Shown here in pieces: positions 52,878-63,800 of a DNA stretch of 64,000 bases (positions are counted from its first letter, which is position 1; the number at the start of each line of letters is the position of its first letter). The notes beneath the pieces were generated by a model, which ran no database searches, had not been told where the DNA came from, and saw nothing but the letters and a program-made list of their open reading frames with translations. Position numbers and translations under genes: made by a program. Source of the stretch: DAOUJI01 sp965224415 (GTDB lineage: Bacteria > Chloroflexota > Dehalococcoidia > Lucifugimonadales > JAGWBF01); contig CBDCZB010000005.1 in NCBI GenBank assembly GCA_965224415.1, forward strand, positions 558,001 through 622,000, written 5' to 3'.

Positions 52878-53873
52878 ATGAGGCTAAAGGATTTGCACGA
52901 GCTCCCCAAAGTAAGAGACAGCTGGAGCTACCTCTACGTCGAGCATTGCCGGATAGACCAGGACGCAAAGGCAATCGCGCTCCACGACGCCAATGGCAAG
53001 ACATCAATCCCATGCGCTTCTCTGACCACGCTGATGCTTGGCCCGGGGACATCCATCACCCATGCCGCCATCAAGACGCTCGCTGATTCAGGTTGCCTCG
53101 TGTTGTGGACCGGGGAGGAGGGAGTTCGCTTCTACGCCCAAGGAATGGGTGAGACGCGCTCTGCACGTCGGTTGCTGGACCAGGCGAGACTCTGGTCGAA
53201 TCCCCAAAGCCGGTTGCGCGTTGTCTTTCGGATGTACCAGATGCGCTTCGAGGAGTCGTTGGACCCATCCACCACTCTACGGCAAGTTCGGGGCAAAGAG
53301 GGTATTCGAGTCCGGGAAACCTACGCCAGACTCAGCAGGGAGACCGGTGTCGAATGGAAAGGCCGTTCATACAAACGGGACCGCTGGAGTGCGGCCGATC
53401 CCATCAATCGAGCCCTCTCGGCAGCAAATAGCTGCCTGTACGGAGTCTGCCACGCCGCAATCGTTTCCGCAGGATATTCCCCGGCCCTCGGGTTTATCCA
53501 CACGGGGAAGATGCTTTCCTTTGTGTATGACATAGCTGACCTTTACAAGACGGAGACATCAATGCCCGCCGCATTCCATGCGGTCGCCGAGGGCGATACT
53601 GATGGCCTAGAAAGCACCGTTCGCCGGACATGCCGGGACTACTTTCACAAGAGCAAGCTCTTGGCTCGCATCGTGTCCGATATTGAGCATGTGTTCACCG
53701 TGGAGACCGGAGAGGAATCCGAATCTCCTCTCGACTCCGACCTTTCGCTGCCCGGAGGCATATGGGACCCCGAGTATGGACTGGTAGAAGGTGGGGTCAA
53801 TTACTCGGATCTGTTGGAGGAAACCATTGGTAGTCATAATGTTGGAAAGAGTGTCCCAGAGCCTTCGCGGTGA
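52878..53873 (+). CDS. cas1: CRISPR integrase Cas1 (type I-E)
   Basis: The 331-residue product has the Cas1 catalytic triad: the Glu in RGKEGIRVRETYARLS near residue 150, and the His and Asp in LGFIHTGKMLSFVYDIADLYK near residues 220-240. ITHAAIKTLADSGCLVLWTGEEG is the N-terminal domain signature. With Cas2 it inserts new spacers at the leader end. It starts 2 nt after cas6e and overlaps cas2 by 47 nt. Confidence 0.94.
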   Translation: MRLKDLHELPKVRDSWSYLYVEHCRIDQDAKAIALHDANGKTSIPCASLTTLMLGPGTSITHAAIKTLADSGCLVLWTGEEGVRFYAQGMGETRSARRLLDQARLWSNPQSRLRVVFRMYQMRFEESLDPSTTLRQVRGKEGIRVRETYARLSRETGVEWKGRSYKRDRWSAADPINRALSAANSCLYGVCHAAIVSAGYSPALGFIHTGKMLSFVYDIADLYKTETSMPAAFHAVAEGDTDGLESTVRRTCRDYFHKSKLLARIVSDIEHVFTVETGEESESPLDSDLSLPGGIWDPEYGLVEGGVNYSDLLEETIGSHNVGKSVPEPSR

Positions 53874-54111
53874 ACTGACCAAGTGGCTCCTGGAACTGAA
53901 GGCGGGGGTCTTCGTAGGTCGAGTCTCGGCGATGGTGCGGGAGCGTCTGTGGGCAAGAGCTTGCAAGGCGATGGGGAAAGGTGGGGGGATCATGGTACAT
54001 AGTGCTGACAACGAGCAGGGCTTCGAGTTGAGATTCTGGGGCACACCTGGGAGGGCGGTACGAGACTTCGAGGGCATTCAACTCGTGCAGCAACCCCAGG
54101 AACAAGTATAA
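53827..54111 (+). CDS. cas2: CRISPR adaptation protein Cas2 (type I-E)
   Basis: The ~94-residue product matches type I-E Cas2: VVIMLERVSQSLRGELTKWL, then LELKAGVFVGRVSAMVRERLW, then ENEQGFELRFWG-like DNEQGFELRFWGTPGR. It is not fused to a DnaQ nuclease. A TTG at 53827 gives the usual MVVI-type N-terminus; the ATG at 53839 is the alternative. It dimerises between two Cas1 dimers to measure spacer length. It ends 30 nt before the array. Confidence 0.88.
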   Translation: MVVIMLERVSQSLRGELTKWLLELKAGVFVGRVSAMVRERLWARACKAMGKGGGIMVHSADNEQGFELRFWGTPGRAVRDFEGIQLVQQPQEQV

Positions 54112-54141
54112 ATCCTACTGAAAGATCGGCTAATTTCCAGT
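54112..54141 (+). promoter_or_regulatory. CRISPR leader-side region (only 30 nt)
   Basis: This is all the DNA between the cas2 stop and the first repeat. The repeat orientation (3' end GTGAACCG, as in E. coli ATAAACCG) and the degenerate distal repeats place the leader here. A full leader must therefore extend back into the cas2 coding sequence. Confidence 0.6.
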
Positions 54142-57100
54142 GCCGTCCCCACGCACGTGGGGGTGAACCGTCTCCGCCGGCATCGCCGAGGCGCACGACG
54201 GGGCCGTCCCCACGCACGTGGGGGTGAACCGTGATAGCGGCAGCTGTGAAAGAGAACACCGCCGCCGTCCCCACGCACGTGGGGGTGAACCGTCCTACGC
54301 TCCGAGCTCCGACGCCTTTATGACGCCGTCCCCACGCACGTGGGGGTGAACCGCATGGTCGAGGAGGGTCGAGGTCACAGCTGGGCGCCGTCCCCACGCA
54401 CGTGGGGGTGAACCGATGTTGTCTGAGGTTGACGAGGGCGAGGTGCAGCCGTCCCCACGCACGTGGGGGTGAACCGGACACCCACCCATGACACATGGCC
54501 CTTCACACGCCGTCCCCACGCACGTGGGGGTGAACCGCCCTTGATAACCCACGCAACACCAAGCCAGCCGCCGTCCCCACGCACGTGGGGGTGAACCGCT
54601 TTTATCGAGTCGATAGGTCTGCGCGCGCTTGCCGTCCCCACGCACGTGGGGGTGAACCGATGATGACGCTCCAATTCAGGCACCTTTGAACGCCGTCCCC
54701 ACGCACGTGGGGGTGAACCGATTGCCGGGGCCGCCATAGACGCGTTGAAGTGGCCGTCCCCACGCACGTGGGGGTGAACCGGCGAGCGCATGGGACTGTC
54801 CCTCGGCCAGGTCGCCGTCCCCACGCACGTGGGGGTGAACCGGAGCAGCAGCCGGAGGAGCGCCGCGGCCTGTTGCCGTCCCCACGCACGTGGGGGTGAA
54901 CCGGGGTAATGATGGCCCGCAAATACATGTGCGTCGCCGTCCCCACGCACGTGGGGGTGAACCGCAGGCCAGGGTTTCCCCTGGGTAGGCGTCGCCGCCG
55001 TCCCCACGCACGTGGGGGTGAACCGGGGTAATGAATGATGGCCCGCAAATACATGTGGCCGTCCCCACGCACGTGGGGGTGAACCGCCATCGAATACGCA
55101 CCGAGAGACGCAGCAGGCGCCGTCCCCACGCACGTGGGGGTGAACCGGAGCGGTACGCGATGTATGGCTCGGGCCTCGGGCCGTCCCCACGCACGTGGGG
55201 GTGAACCGGCGGTGTGTCACGAGTCTGGCATCCAGTCTATGCCGTCCCCACGCACGTGGGGGTGAACCTGATCACTACTCCGAATGTGCCTCTGATACCG
55301 CGCCGTCCCCACGCACGTGGGGGTGAACCGGTGACCCCTACCGACGGCTCAGCGTCCGTCGCGCCGTCCCCACGCACGTGGGGGTGAACCGTCTCGCCGC
55401 TCGACCACCCTGACTCTCATGTGGCCGTCCCCACGCACGTGGGGGTGAACCGCTGGTGACGTGGCTATCGACGATCGGACTGTCGCCGTCCCCACGCACG
55501 TGGGGGTGAACCGGTGACCCCGAGCGACGGCTCAGCGGCCCTCACGCCGTCCCCACGCACGTGGGGGTGAACCGGCAGTCGGGTAAACACCTCGTCCACC
55601 CTGGCAGCCGTCCCCACGCACGTGGGGGTGAACCGGCCGAGGCAGTCTATTGGGCGGCGGCCACCTCGCCGTCCCCACGCACGTGGGGGTGAACCGGCCC
55701 ACCTTGTGAGCAATCGGAACAGGCCCGCGCCGTCCCCACGCACGTGGGGGTGAACCGGAGGACTGTGTGGAGGTGATCCGCCCCTTTAAGCCGTCCCCAC
55801 GCACGTGGGGGTGAACCGTCGACCACGCGCCCGCAGGTCGTCACTCCTAGGCCGTCCCCACGCACGTGGGGGTGAACCGACTTCACGGACCAGGGGCGGC
55901 GACGGATCACGGCCGTCCCCACGCACGTGGGGGTGAACCGACTGGTCAGGAACGCCGCCTGCCTGGCTGCAAGCCGTCCCCACGCACGTGGGGGTGAACC
56001 GAGTGGCTTGACATTGCGGGGCTGCGCATCGGCGCCGTCCCCACGCACGTGGGGGTGAACCGGGCGCCGAGTGCTACGTGGGGCTAGATCTGGCGCCGTC
56101 CCCACGCACGTGGGGGTGAACCGCCAACCCTGCTGAAGCCGGGTGCGGAGAAGCTGCCGTCCCCACGCACGTGGGGGTGAACCGCGCTTCGAGGGCACGA
56201 TGCGCAAGGCTGGCGAGCCGTCCCCACGCACGTGGGGGTGAACCGTTTACTACTAGAGCTCTAGTCAGTCTAGTTAAGCCGTCCCCACGCACGTGGGGGT
56301 GAACCGACCATCGCCGCGAGTCGTTCGTACGGTTCCACGCCGTCCCCACGCACGTGGGGGTGAACCGGCGAGGGAAGTAGCGGCTCCGTTCGCCTGTGTG
56401 CCGTCCCCACGCACGTGGGGGTGAACCGGACGAATTGCGGGAGTATCAGGGTCCGAACAAGCCGTCCCCACGCACGTGGGGGTGAACCGTCGGGGAGGAC
56501 AACCTGCCGCGCATCGTGGTAGCCGTCCCCACGCACGTGGGGGTGAACCGTCAAGCCCCAGCAGGCCCGGACGGTGCTGCGGCCGTCCCCACGCACGTGG
56601 GGGTGAACCGCTTGCTCGCGGCTGGCCTGACGGCGGGCGCGGCGCCGTCCCCACGCACGTGGGGGTGAACCGCAGGCATCGGTACGCGCTACCCTGCGAG
56701 CACGGCCGTCCCCACGCACGTGGGGGTGAACCGGTCTGCGCGTGGCTAGGTTCCCGTACCTTCCCGCCGTCCCCACGCACGTGGGGGTGAACCGGTAGTG
56801 GGGGAGCGGCATTGCCGGATTTGCGGGCCGTCCCCACGCACGTGGGGGTGAACCGGATAAGGCCGAGGCTGCTCGTATCAAGGCGGCGCCGTCCCCACGC
56901 ACGTGGGGGTGAACCGGGTACTCGTGTAAGCCATCAAGGGGGTAAGAAGCCGTCCCCACGCACGTGGGGGTGAACCGCCCGGCACACTCACAGAGAGTTG
57001 AATTTGCGCGCCGTCCCTACGCACGTGGGGGTGAACCGTCCTCGGCCGGCGTCACGTCCAGCGCGCCGGGGCCGTCCCCACGCACGTGGGGGTGAACCGC

Positions 57101-57221
57101 GTCTCCGTAACCGAATCCCGCACGCCTCTCCGCCGTCCCCACGCACGTGGGGGTGAACCCCGGTGAGGCGGTCTTTGAGATCGCGAAGGCCCGCCGTCCC
57201 CACGCACGTGGGGGTGAACCG
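54142..57221 (+). CRISPR. Type I-E CRISPR array, 51 repeats and 50 spacers
   Basis: The 29-nt repeat begins GCCGTCCCC, has the palindromic core CCCCACGCACGTGGGG and ends GTGAACCG. Repeat starts are spaced 61 bp throughout except for one step of 62 (54325 to 54387), so spacers are 32 nt with one of 33. Variant repeats: the one at 55241 ends CCT in place of CCG, the one at 57010 has CCCTAC in place of CCCCAC, and the one at 57132 ends CCC. The two late variants mark the old, distal end. Two pairs of spacers are related to each other. Long ORFs across the array are artefacts of the repeats. Confidence 0.98.
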
Positions 57222-57590
57222 GAAACCCTCGAACAGAAGGGGACGAGGGGCCAGCCGTGCGGTTCCCAGAGAACTGAAGGTTCTCGACTTGTCCGTTTGG
57301 TGGCGCCAACCGTCACAATACAGGAATCGCTAGTCCGGTGTGCTTTGACAGCTTGCCCATCCACATTTCGAAGATAGCGGAATCTACCGTAAACCGTGGT
57401 GGGCCTAAGCGTACTGTACTGCGAACTTTTGAGTGGGTGGTTGAGTTGTAGCCATCTGCATGAGCAGCATAAGGGAGACAACCTCTCCTCGCCTGCGGGC
57501 ATCCCGCCTTCGCTCACAGCAACCACTCCCTCTTTTACCGAGGGTTGCTACGGGCGAGGGCGGGGCAGTTGGCTGGGGTGGAGACCTGAC
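57222..57590. other. Region between array and FN3 remnant
   Basis: About 370 nt with no gene I can support. It does not contain further repeats. Part of it would be the 3' flank of the old adhesin remnant that follows. Confidence 0.4.
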
Positions 57591-57885
57591 GCCGGCTGTC
57601 CATTTGCCGATGTTACCCCCATCCTCGCCAAAGGCCCGCACCGAGTAGAGGTAGCTTTGCCTAGCTTCCAGCCCACTGATCACGTCCAAGTACTCGGCGC
57701 CCCCCATCGTCATCGGCGTCCTCCACCCGGCGGGCGATGACATCATAGCTGCTTTCGGCGTCCTCCACCCGGCGGCGCACCCGGTAGAAGGCATCATCTC
57801 CGGCTCCGGCGGGGGCTTCCCAGGGCAGCAGCGCCGAGCCGTCGACCCAAGGGTCATCTGGACATTGCCTGGGCGCGCCTGTCTC
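57591..57885 (-). pseudogene. Degenerate FN3-type domain remnant of the adhesin
   Basis: Reading the minus strand in shifting frames gives PGNVQ, WEAPAGAGDDAFYRVRRRVEDAESSYDVIARRVEDAD, then after a frameshift SGLEARQSYLYSVRAFGEDGGNIGKWTAGV (parts given as landmarks). These closely match an intact domain of the neighbouring adhesin encoded near 60180-60450 (VTWEAPAGAGDDTFYRVRRR, EAGQSYLYSVRAFDGDGDKLGQW). It lies directly past the adhesin stop. It is either a lost C-terminal domain or a decayed duplicate. Confidence 0.75.
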
Positions 57886-57889
57886 CCGC

Positions 57890-60800
57890 CTACTCCCCCG
57901 TCGCCGCCGTCATCACTACCAACACGCTGTCCTCACTGTCCTCACTGTCGTAGGCGGTGATCCGGTATTCGTACCGGGTGCCCTCCTCCACATCTGCGTC
58001 GTAGAGACTCGTTGCATCGGTACGCCCCGGCATCGGCTGGCCGTTCTTCCGTATGAGATAGTAAGCCGCCCCGTCAACTTTGTCCCACTTTACCAAGACC
58101 CGCCCTTGGTTTGTGATGAAGACGGCTGTAGCTTGGTAAGAATCAGACTTGGACTCCTCCTGCCCGCTGTCATCGGCTTCCGTTTCATCCCCGTTGGCCG
58201 GGGCAGCGTCGGACGGCGCCGCGCCGGCGGTGACCGCGCTGGCCGCCTCAGACCAAGGCCCCCAACCCTCAGCGTTCTTCGCCCGCACCCGCACCGCGTA
58301 GGAAGTCCCCTCCGCCACCGTTTGCCCGTCCCGGTTCACCAGGTTGTAGCCGGTGGCCGTCCCCGTGGGCGTCGGATTAACGTCGGCGTAGGCGGAATCT
58401 TCCTCCGAGGCCAGCTTGTATTGGATGCCGTAGCCGGTAATGGTGGAAGAACCATCCGCCGGCGCCGTCCAGGTGACCCGGAAAGAAGTCTCCTCAACGT
58501 TGATTATCTCCGGCGTGGCCGGCTGGCCCGGCGGCGTGTCCGCCACGTCCGTTACCGTGATGGTCACCTCAACGCTGGCGGACAGCCCGCCGCCGTCGGT
58601 GGCGGTCACCGTTACCGCGTAGGAGTCCTTGGACTCGTAGTCCAGGTCGCCCTTGGTTCTGAGTTGGCCGCTGCCAGTGTCAATGGCGAAGTGACCGTCA
58701 TCCATCGTTGTACCCAGAGTGTAGGTCAACGTATCTCCAACGTCCGGGTCCGTGGCCGTGGGAGAGTTGGCGATGGCCGTGTCGGCCGCCGAGTTCTCCG
58801 CCACCTCCACCGTTGCGCTGGCGGCGGCAAAGGCCGGGGCTTCGTTGGGCGGCACCCCGCCGGCGGTGGCCACGCTGGCCGCCTCAGACCAAGGCCCCCA
58901 ACCCTCAGCGTTCCTCGCCCGCACCCGCACTGCGTAGGAAGTCCCCGCCGCCACCGTCTGCCCGCCCCGGTTCACCACGTTGTAGCCGGTGGCCGTCCCC
59001 GTGGGCGTCGGCGTGACATCGGCGTAGGCGGAATCTTCCTCTGAAGCCAGCTTGTATTGGATGCCGTAGCCGGTAATGGCGGAAGAACCCTCCGCCGGCG
59101 CCGTCCAGGTGACCCGGAAGGAAGTCTCCTCAACGTTGATTATCTCCGGCGTGTCCGGCTGGCCCGGCGGCGTGTCCGCCACGTCCGTTACCGTGATGGT
59201 CACCTCAACGCTGGCGGTCAGTCCGTCGCCGTCGGTGGCGGTTACCGTCACCGTGTAAGAACTCTGGCTCTCGTAGTCCAAAGCCCCGCTGGTCTGCAAC
59301 TGGCCGCTATCGGCGCCAATGGCGAAGTGGCCCGAGTCCTTGCCGTCCAAGGTGTAAGTCAAGGTATCTCCGGCGTCCGGGTCGGTGGCCGTCAGGGCGT
59401 CACCGATGGCCGTGTTGGCCGCGGTGTTCTCCGCCACCTCCACCGTTGCGCTGGCGGCGGTGAAGGACGGCGGGTTGTTGGACGCCTCGGACGGCGCCGC
59501 GCCGGAGGTGACCGCGCTGGCCGCGTCGGACCAGAGGCCCCAGCCCTCGGCGTTCTTCGCCCGCACCCGCACTGCGTAGGACGTGCCCTCCGCTACCGTT
59601 TGCCCGCCCCCGTTCACCAGGTTGTAGCCGGTGACCGTCCCCGTGGGCGTCGGCGTGACATCGGCGTAGGCGGAATCTTCCTCTGAGGCCAGCTTGTATT
59701 GGATGCCGTAGCCGGTGATGGCGGAAGAACCCGCCGCCGGCGCCGTCCAGGTGACCCGGAACGAAGTCTCCTCAACGTTGATTATCTCCGGCGTGTCCGG
59801 CTGGCCCGGCGGTGTGTCCGCCACGTCCGTTACCGTGATGGTCACCTCAACGCTGGCGGACAGCCCGCCATCATCGGTGGCGGTTACCGTCACCGTGTAA
59901 GAACTCTGGCTCTCGTAGTCCAAAGCCCCGCTGGTCTGCAACTGGCCGCTATCGGCGTCGATGGTGAAGTGGCCGTCGTCGGCAGTGCTGCCCAGGGCGT
60001 AGGTCAGGCTGTCCCCGTCCGGGTCCTTGGCCTCAACCGGGGCGCCGATGTCCGCGCCGGCGGCGGTATTCTCGGCGACGCTGACCTCTGCCGCGCTGTC
60101 GGCGAAGGTTGGCGCATTGTTGGCCGCCCGCTTCTCCTTCTCTGCCGGCGCGGCGGCCGGGATGGAGACCTTGACGCCATCAGTCCATTGCCCCAGCTTA
60201 TCCCCGTCCCCGTCGAAGGCGCGCACCGAGTAGAGGTAGCTCTGCCCGGCCTCCAGGTCGCCGTCATCGTCCCGGTACTCAGCGGCCCCGTCGTTGTCGG
60301 CGTCCTCCACCCGGCGGGCAATGACCGCGTAGCTGCTGTCCGCAGTGTCCAGGCGGCGGCGCACCCGGTAGAAGGTGTCGTCTCCGGCCCCGGCCGGCGC
60401 TTCCCAGGTCACCAGCACCGAACCGTCGGCCTGCAACGCAGCCTGGACGTTGCCGGGACGCGGCGCTTCCTCCACATCGTCAACTTTGATGGTCACGGTG
60501 ATGATGGCGGTCAGCCCGCCGCTGTCGGTGGCGGTTACCGTTACCGCGTAGGAACTGGCGCCTTCGTAGTCCAAGTCGCCCTTGGTCTTGAGTTGGCCGC
60601 TGTCGGCGTCGATGGCGAAGTGACCGTCGTCGGCCTCGCTGCCCAGGGTGTAAGTCAGGCTGTCCACGGCGTCCGGGTCCGTGGCCTCAACCGGGTCGCC
60701 GATGGCCGTGCCGGCGGCGGTGTTCTCCGCTACGCTGACCTCTGCCGCGCTGTCGGCGAAGTACGGCGCGTCGTTCACGTTGGTTACCGTGATGGTCACG

Positions 60801-63800
60801 GCGATGCTGGCCGACAAGCCGACAGCATCGGTGGCGCTTACCGTCACCGCGTAGGAGATCTGGCCCTCGTAGTCCAGCGCCCCGCTGGTCTGCAACTGGC
60901 CGCTATCGGCGTCGATGGCAAAGTGGCCGTCATCCGCCGTCGTACCCAGGGCGTAGGTCAGGCTGTCCCCGTCCGGCTCCGTGGCCTCAACCGGACCGCC
61001 GATGGCCGTGCCCGCTACCGTGTTCTCCGCCACCATGACCTCTGCCGCGCTGCCGGCGAAGTACGGGGCGCGGTTGGCGACCACCGGCGCCGCCCGTACC
61101 TGGCTGCCGAACTCGGCCGCCGTCGCCATACCGTCGCCGTCCCAGTCCGCTTTCAGCGCCGGGTACTGGCTGCCGGTCCCGAAGTCCCAGGTGGCCGCGT
61201 CCCAGCCGGCATAGATGCCGCTGGCCCCAGTGGGGTTGCTCAGCTCGGCGGTGGTCTTGCCCTCGCCGCCCCGGCTGTCAGCCTGCCCGCTGGTCTCGCT
61301 GTTCCAGTAGCTGGCGGTTACTGTGGCGCCACGGCTGAGCCCGACCAGCCCACCCACGTTCTTTCCCCCTTGCACTGCGCCGGTGGCGTAGCTGGTTTCC
61401 ACTGTTCCCAGCAGCACTCCCACCAGCCCGCCGGCGGTGTCCCCGCTGGTTACGCTGCCGGTGGCGTAGCTGGCTTCTATCGCTCCGCGCAGGTGGCCTG
61501 CCAGCCCGCCAACATTGGTCTTCGCGCCGGTCACGCGGGCGGTGGCATAGCTCCGTCTGACCCGTCCGTCTTCATGTACGAAGCCCGCCAGCCCGCCCAC
61601 GTTCTCGTCGCCGGAGACGCTGCCGTCGGCGTGGACGGCTTCCACCACCCCAAAGAGGATTCCCACCAGCGCTCCCACATTCACCTGGCTGGCGACATTC
61701 GCGTTGGTCAAGCTCAGGTTGCGGATAGTCCCGCTCCGCCCCACGGCCCCGAACAACCCCACGCTCTTGCGCCCCGGCCGGTCGATGAACAGGTTGGCGA
61801 TGGTATGCCCGTTGCCGTCGAAGACAGCGTTGAACTTGGGGTCGCTGGGGCGCTTCAGGCCGACGTTGCCGCCCAGGGGTTCCCAGCCGGCGCCGCCGTT
61901 CCAGTAGGCATCGTCAGCGTCAACATCCCCGTTGCCGTCGGTGTCGAAGTCCAAGTCTGCCGCCAGTTCGTAGCCGCTGCAGCCGCTGTCGGGGCAGCCC
62001 ATGCCGGCCGCCGCGTCCGGGAAGGCGTCGCTGTAACCGGCGTTTTCGGAGGCGCCATCGCCGTCCAGGTCCAAGCGGATGGCGTGCAGTTGGGCCAGGT
62101 TGGCAACCTCGATGAGGCCGTCGCCATCGGCGTCGTAGTCCACTCTCTCAGCCACGTTGGTCACTGTGATAGTTACGGCGATGCTGGCGCTCAGGCCGCC
62201 GCCGTCGGTGGCCGTGACCGTTACCGCGTAGGAGTCCTTGCCCTCGTAGTCTAGGTCGCCCTTGGTTCTGATCTGGCCGCTGCCGGCGTCGATGGCGAAG
62301 TGACCGTCATCCATCGTCGTACCCAGAGTGTAGGTCAACGTGTCGCCAGCGTCCAGGTCGGTGGCCGTCAGTGCGTCGCCGATGTCCGTCCCGGCCGCCG
62401 TGTTTTCCGCCACGCTGACCGTCGCGCTGGCGGCGGCGAAGGACGGCGGGTTGTTGGCCGGCGGCGCCCCGGCGGTGACCACGCTGGCCGCGTCGGACCA
62501 GAGGCCCCAGCCCTCGGCGTTCTTCGCCCGCACCCGCACTGCGTAGGAAGTTCCCTCCGCCACCGTTTGCCCGCCCCCGTTCACCAGGTTGTAGCCGGTG
62601 ACGGTCCCCCTCTTCGTCGGTTTCGCGTCGGCGTAGGCCGAATCTTCCTCCCAGGCCAGCTTGTATTGGATGCCGTAGCCGGTAATGGCGGAAGAACCCT
62701 CCGTCGGCGCCGTCCAGGTGACCCGGAAGGAAGTCTCCTCAACGTTGATTATCTCCGGCGTGTCCGGCTGACCCGGCGGCGTGTCCGCCACGTCGGTCAC
62801 GGTGATGGTCACGGCGATGCTGTCCGCCAGCCCGCCGCCGTCGGTGGCCGTCACCGTCACCGCGTAGGAGTCCTTGCCCTCGTAGTCTAGGTCGCCCTTG
62901 GTTCTGATCTGGCCGCTGCCGGCGTCGATGGCGAAGTGACCGTCATCCATCGTCGTACCCAGAGTGTAGGTCAACGTGTCGCCAGCGTCCAGGTCGGTGG
63001 CCGTCAGTGCGTCGCCGATGTCCGTCCCGGCCGCCGTGTTCTCCGCCACGCTGACCGTTGCGCTGGCGGCGGCGAAGGACGGCGGGTTGTTGGCCGGCGG
63101 CGCCCCGGCGGTGACCACGCTGGCCGCGTCGGACCAGAGGCCCCAGCCCTCGGCGTTCTTCGCCCGCACCCGCACTGCGTAGGAAGTTCCCTCCGCCACC
63201 GTTTGCCCGCCCCCGTTCACCAGGTTGTAGCCGGTGACGGTCCCCCTCTTCGTCGGCTTCGCGTCGGCGTAGGCCGAATCTTCCTCCCAGGCCAGCTTGT
63301 ATTGGATGCCGTAGCCGGTAATGGCGGAAGAACCCTCCGCCGGCGCCGTCCAGGTGACCCGGAAGGAAGTCTCCGCAACGTTGATTATCTCCGGCGTGTC
63401 CGGCTGGCCCGGCGGCGTGTCCGGCTGGCCCGGCGGCGTGTCCGCCACGTCCGTTACGGTGATGGTCACGTCGATGCTGGCGGACAGCCCGCCGCCGTCG
63501 GTAGCGGTTACCGTTACCGTGTAGGAGTCCTGGGACTCGTAGTCCAGCGCCCCGCTGGTCTGCAACTGGCCGCTGTTGGAATCTATCGTAAAGTGGAGGT
63601 CATCTGTCGTCGTACCCAGGGTGTAGGTCAAGGTGTCTCCGGCGTCCGGGTCGGTGGCCGTGGGGGAGTTGGCGATGGCCGTGTTGGCGGCGGTGTTTTC
63701 CGCCACGCTGACCGTCGCGCTGGCGGCGGCGAAGGACGGCGGGTTGTTGGCCGGCGGCGCCCCGGCGGTGACCACGCTGGCCGCGTCGGACCAGAGGCCC

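Noticed and set aside
54142..57221. Self-targeting spacers against this window
   Set aside because: By eye I found no spacer matching any other part of the window. An exact search allowing mismatches would be decisive; I could not run it.
53990..57310. Many long minus-strand and plus-strand frames with PHVRGDG and GSPPRAWGR repeats
   Set aside because: They are translations of the CRISPR repeats. Their period and composition follow the 61-bp array.
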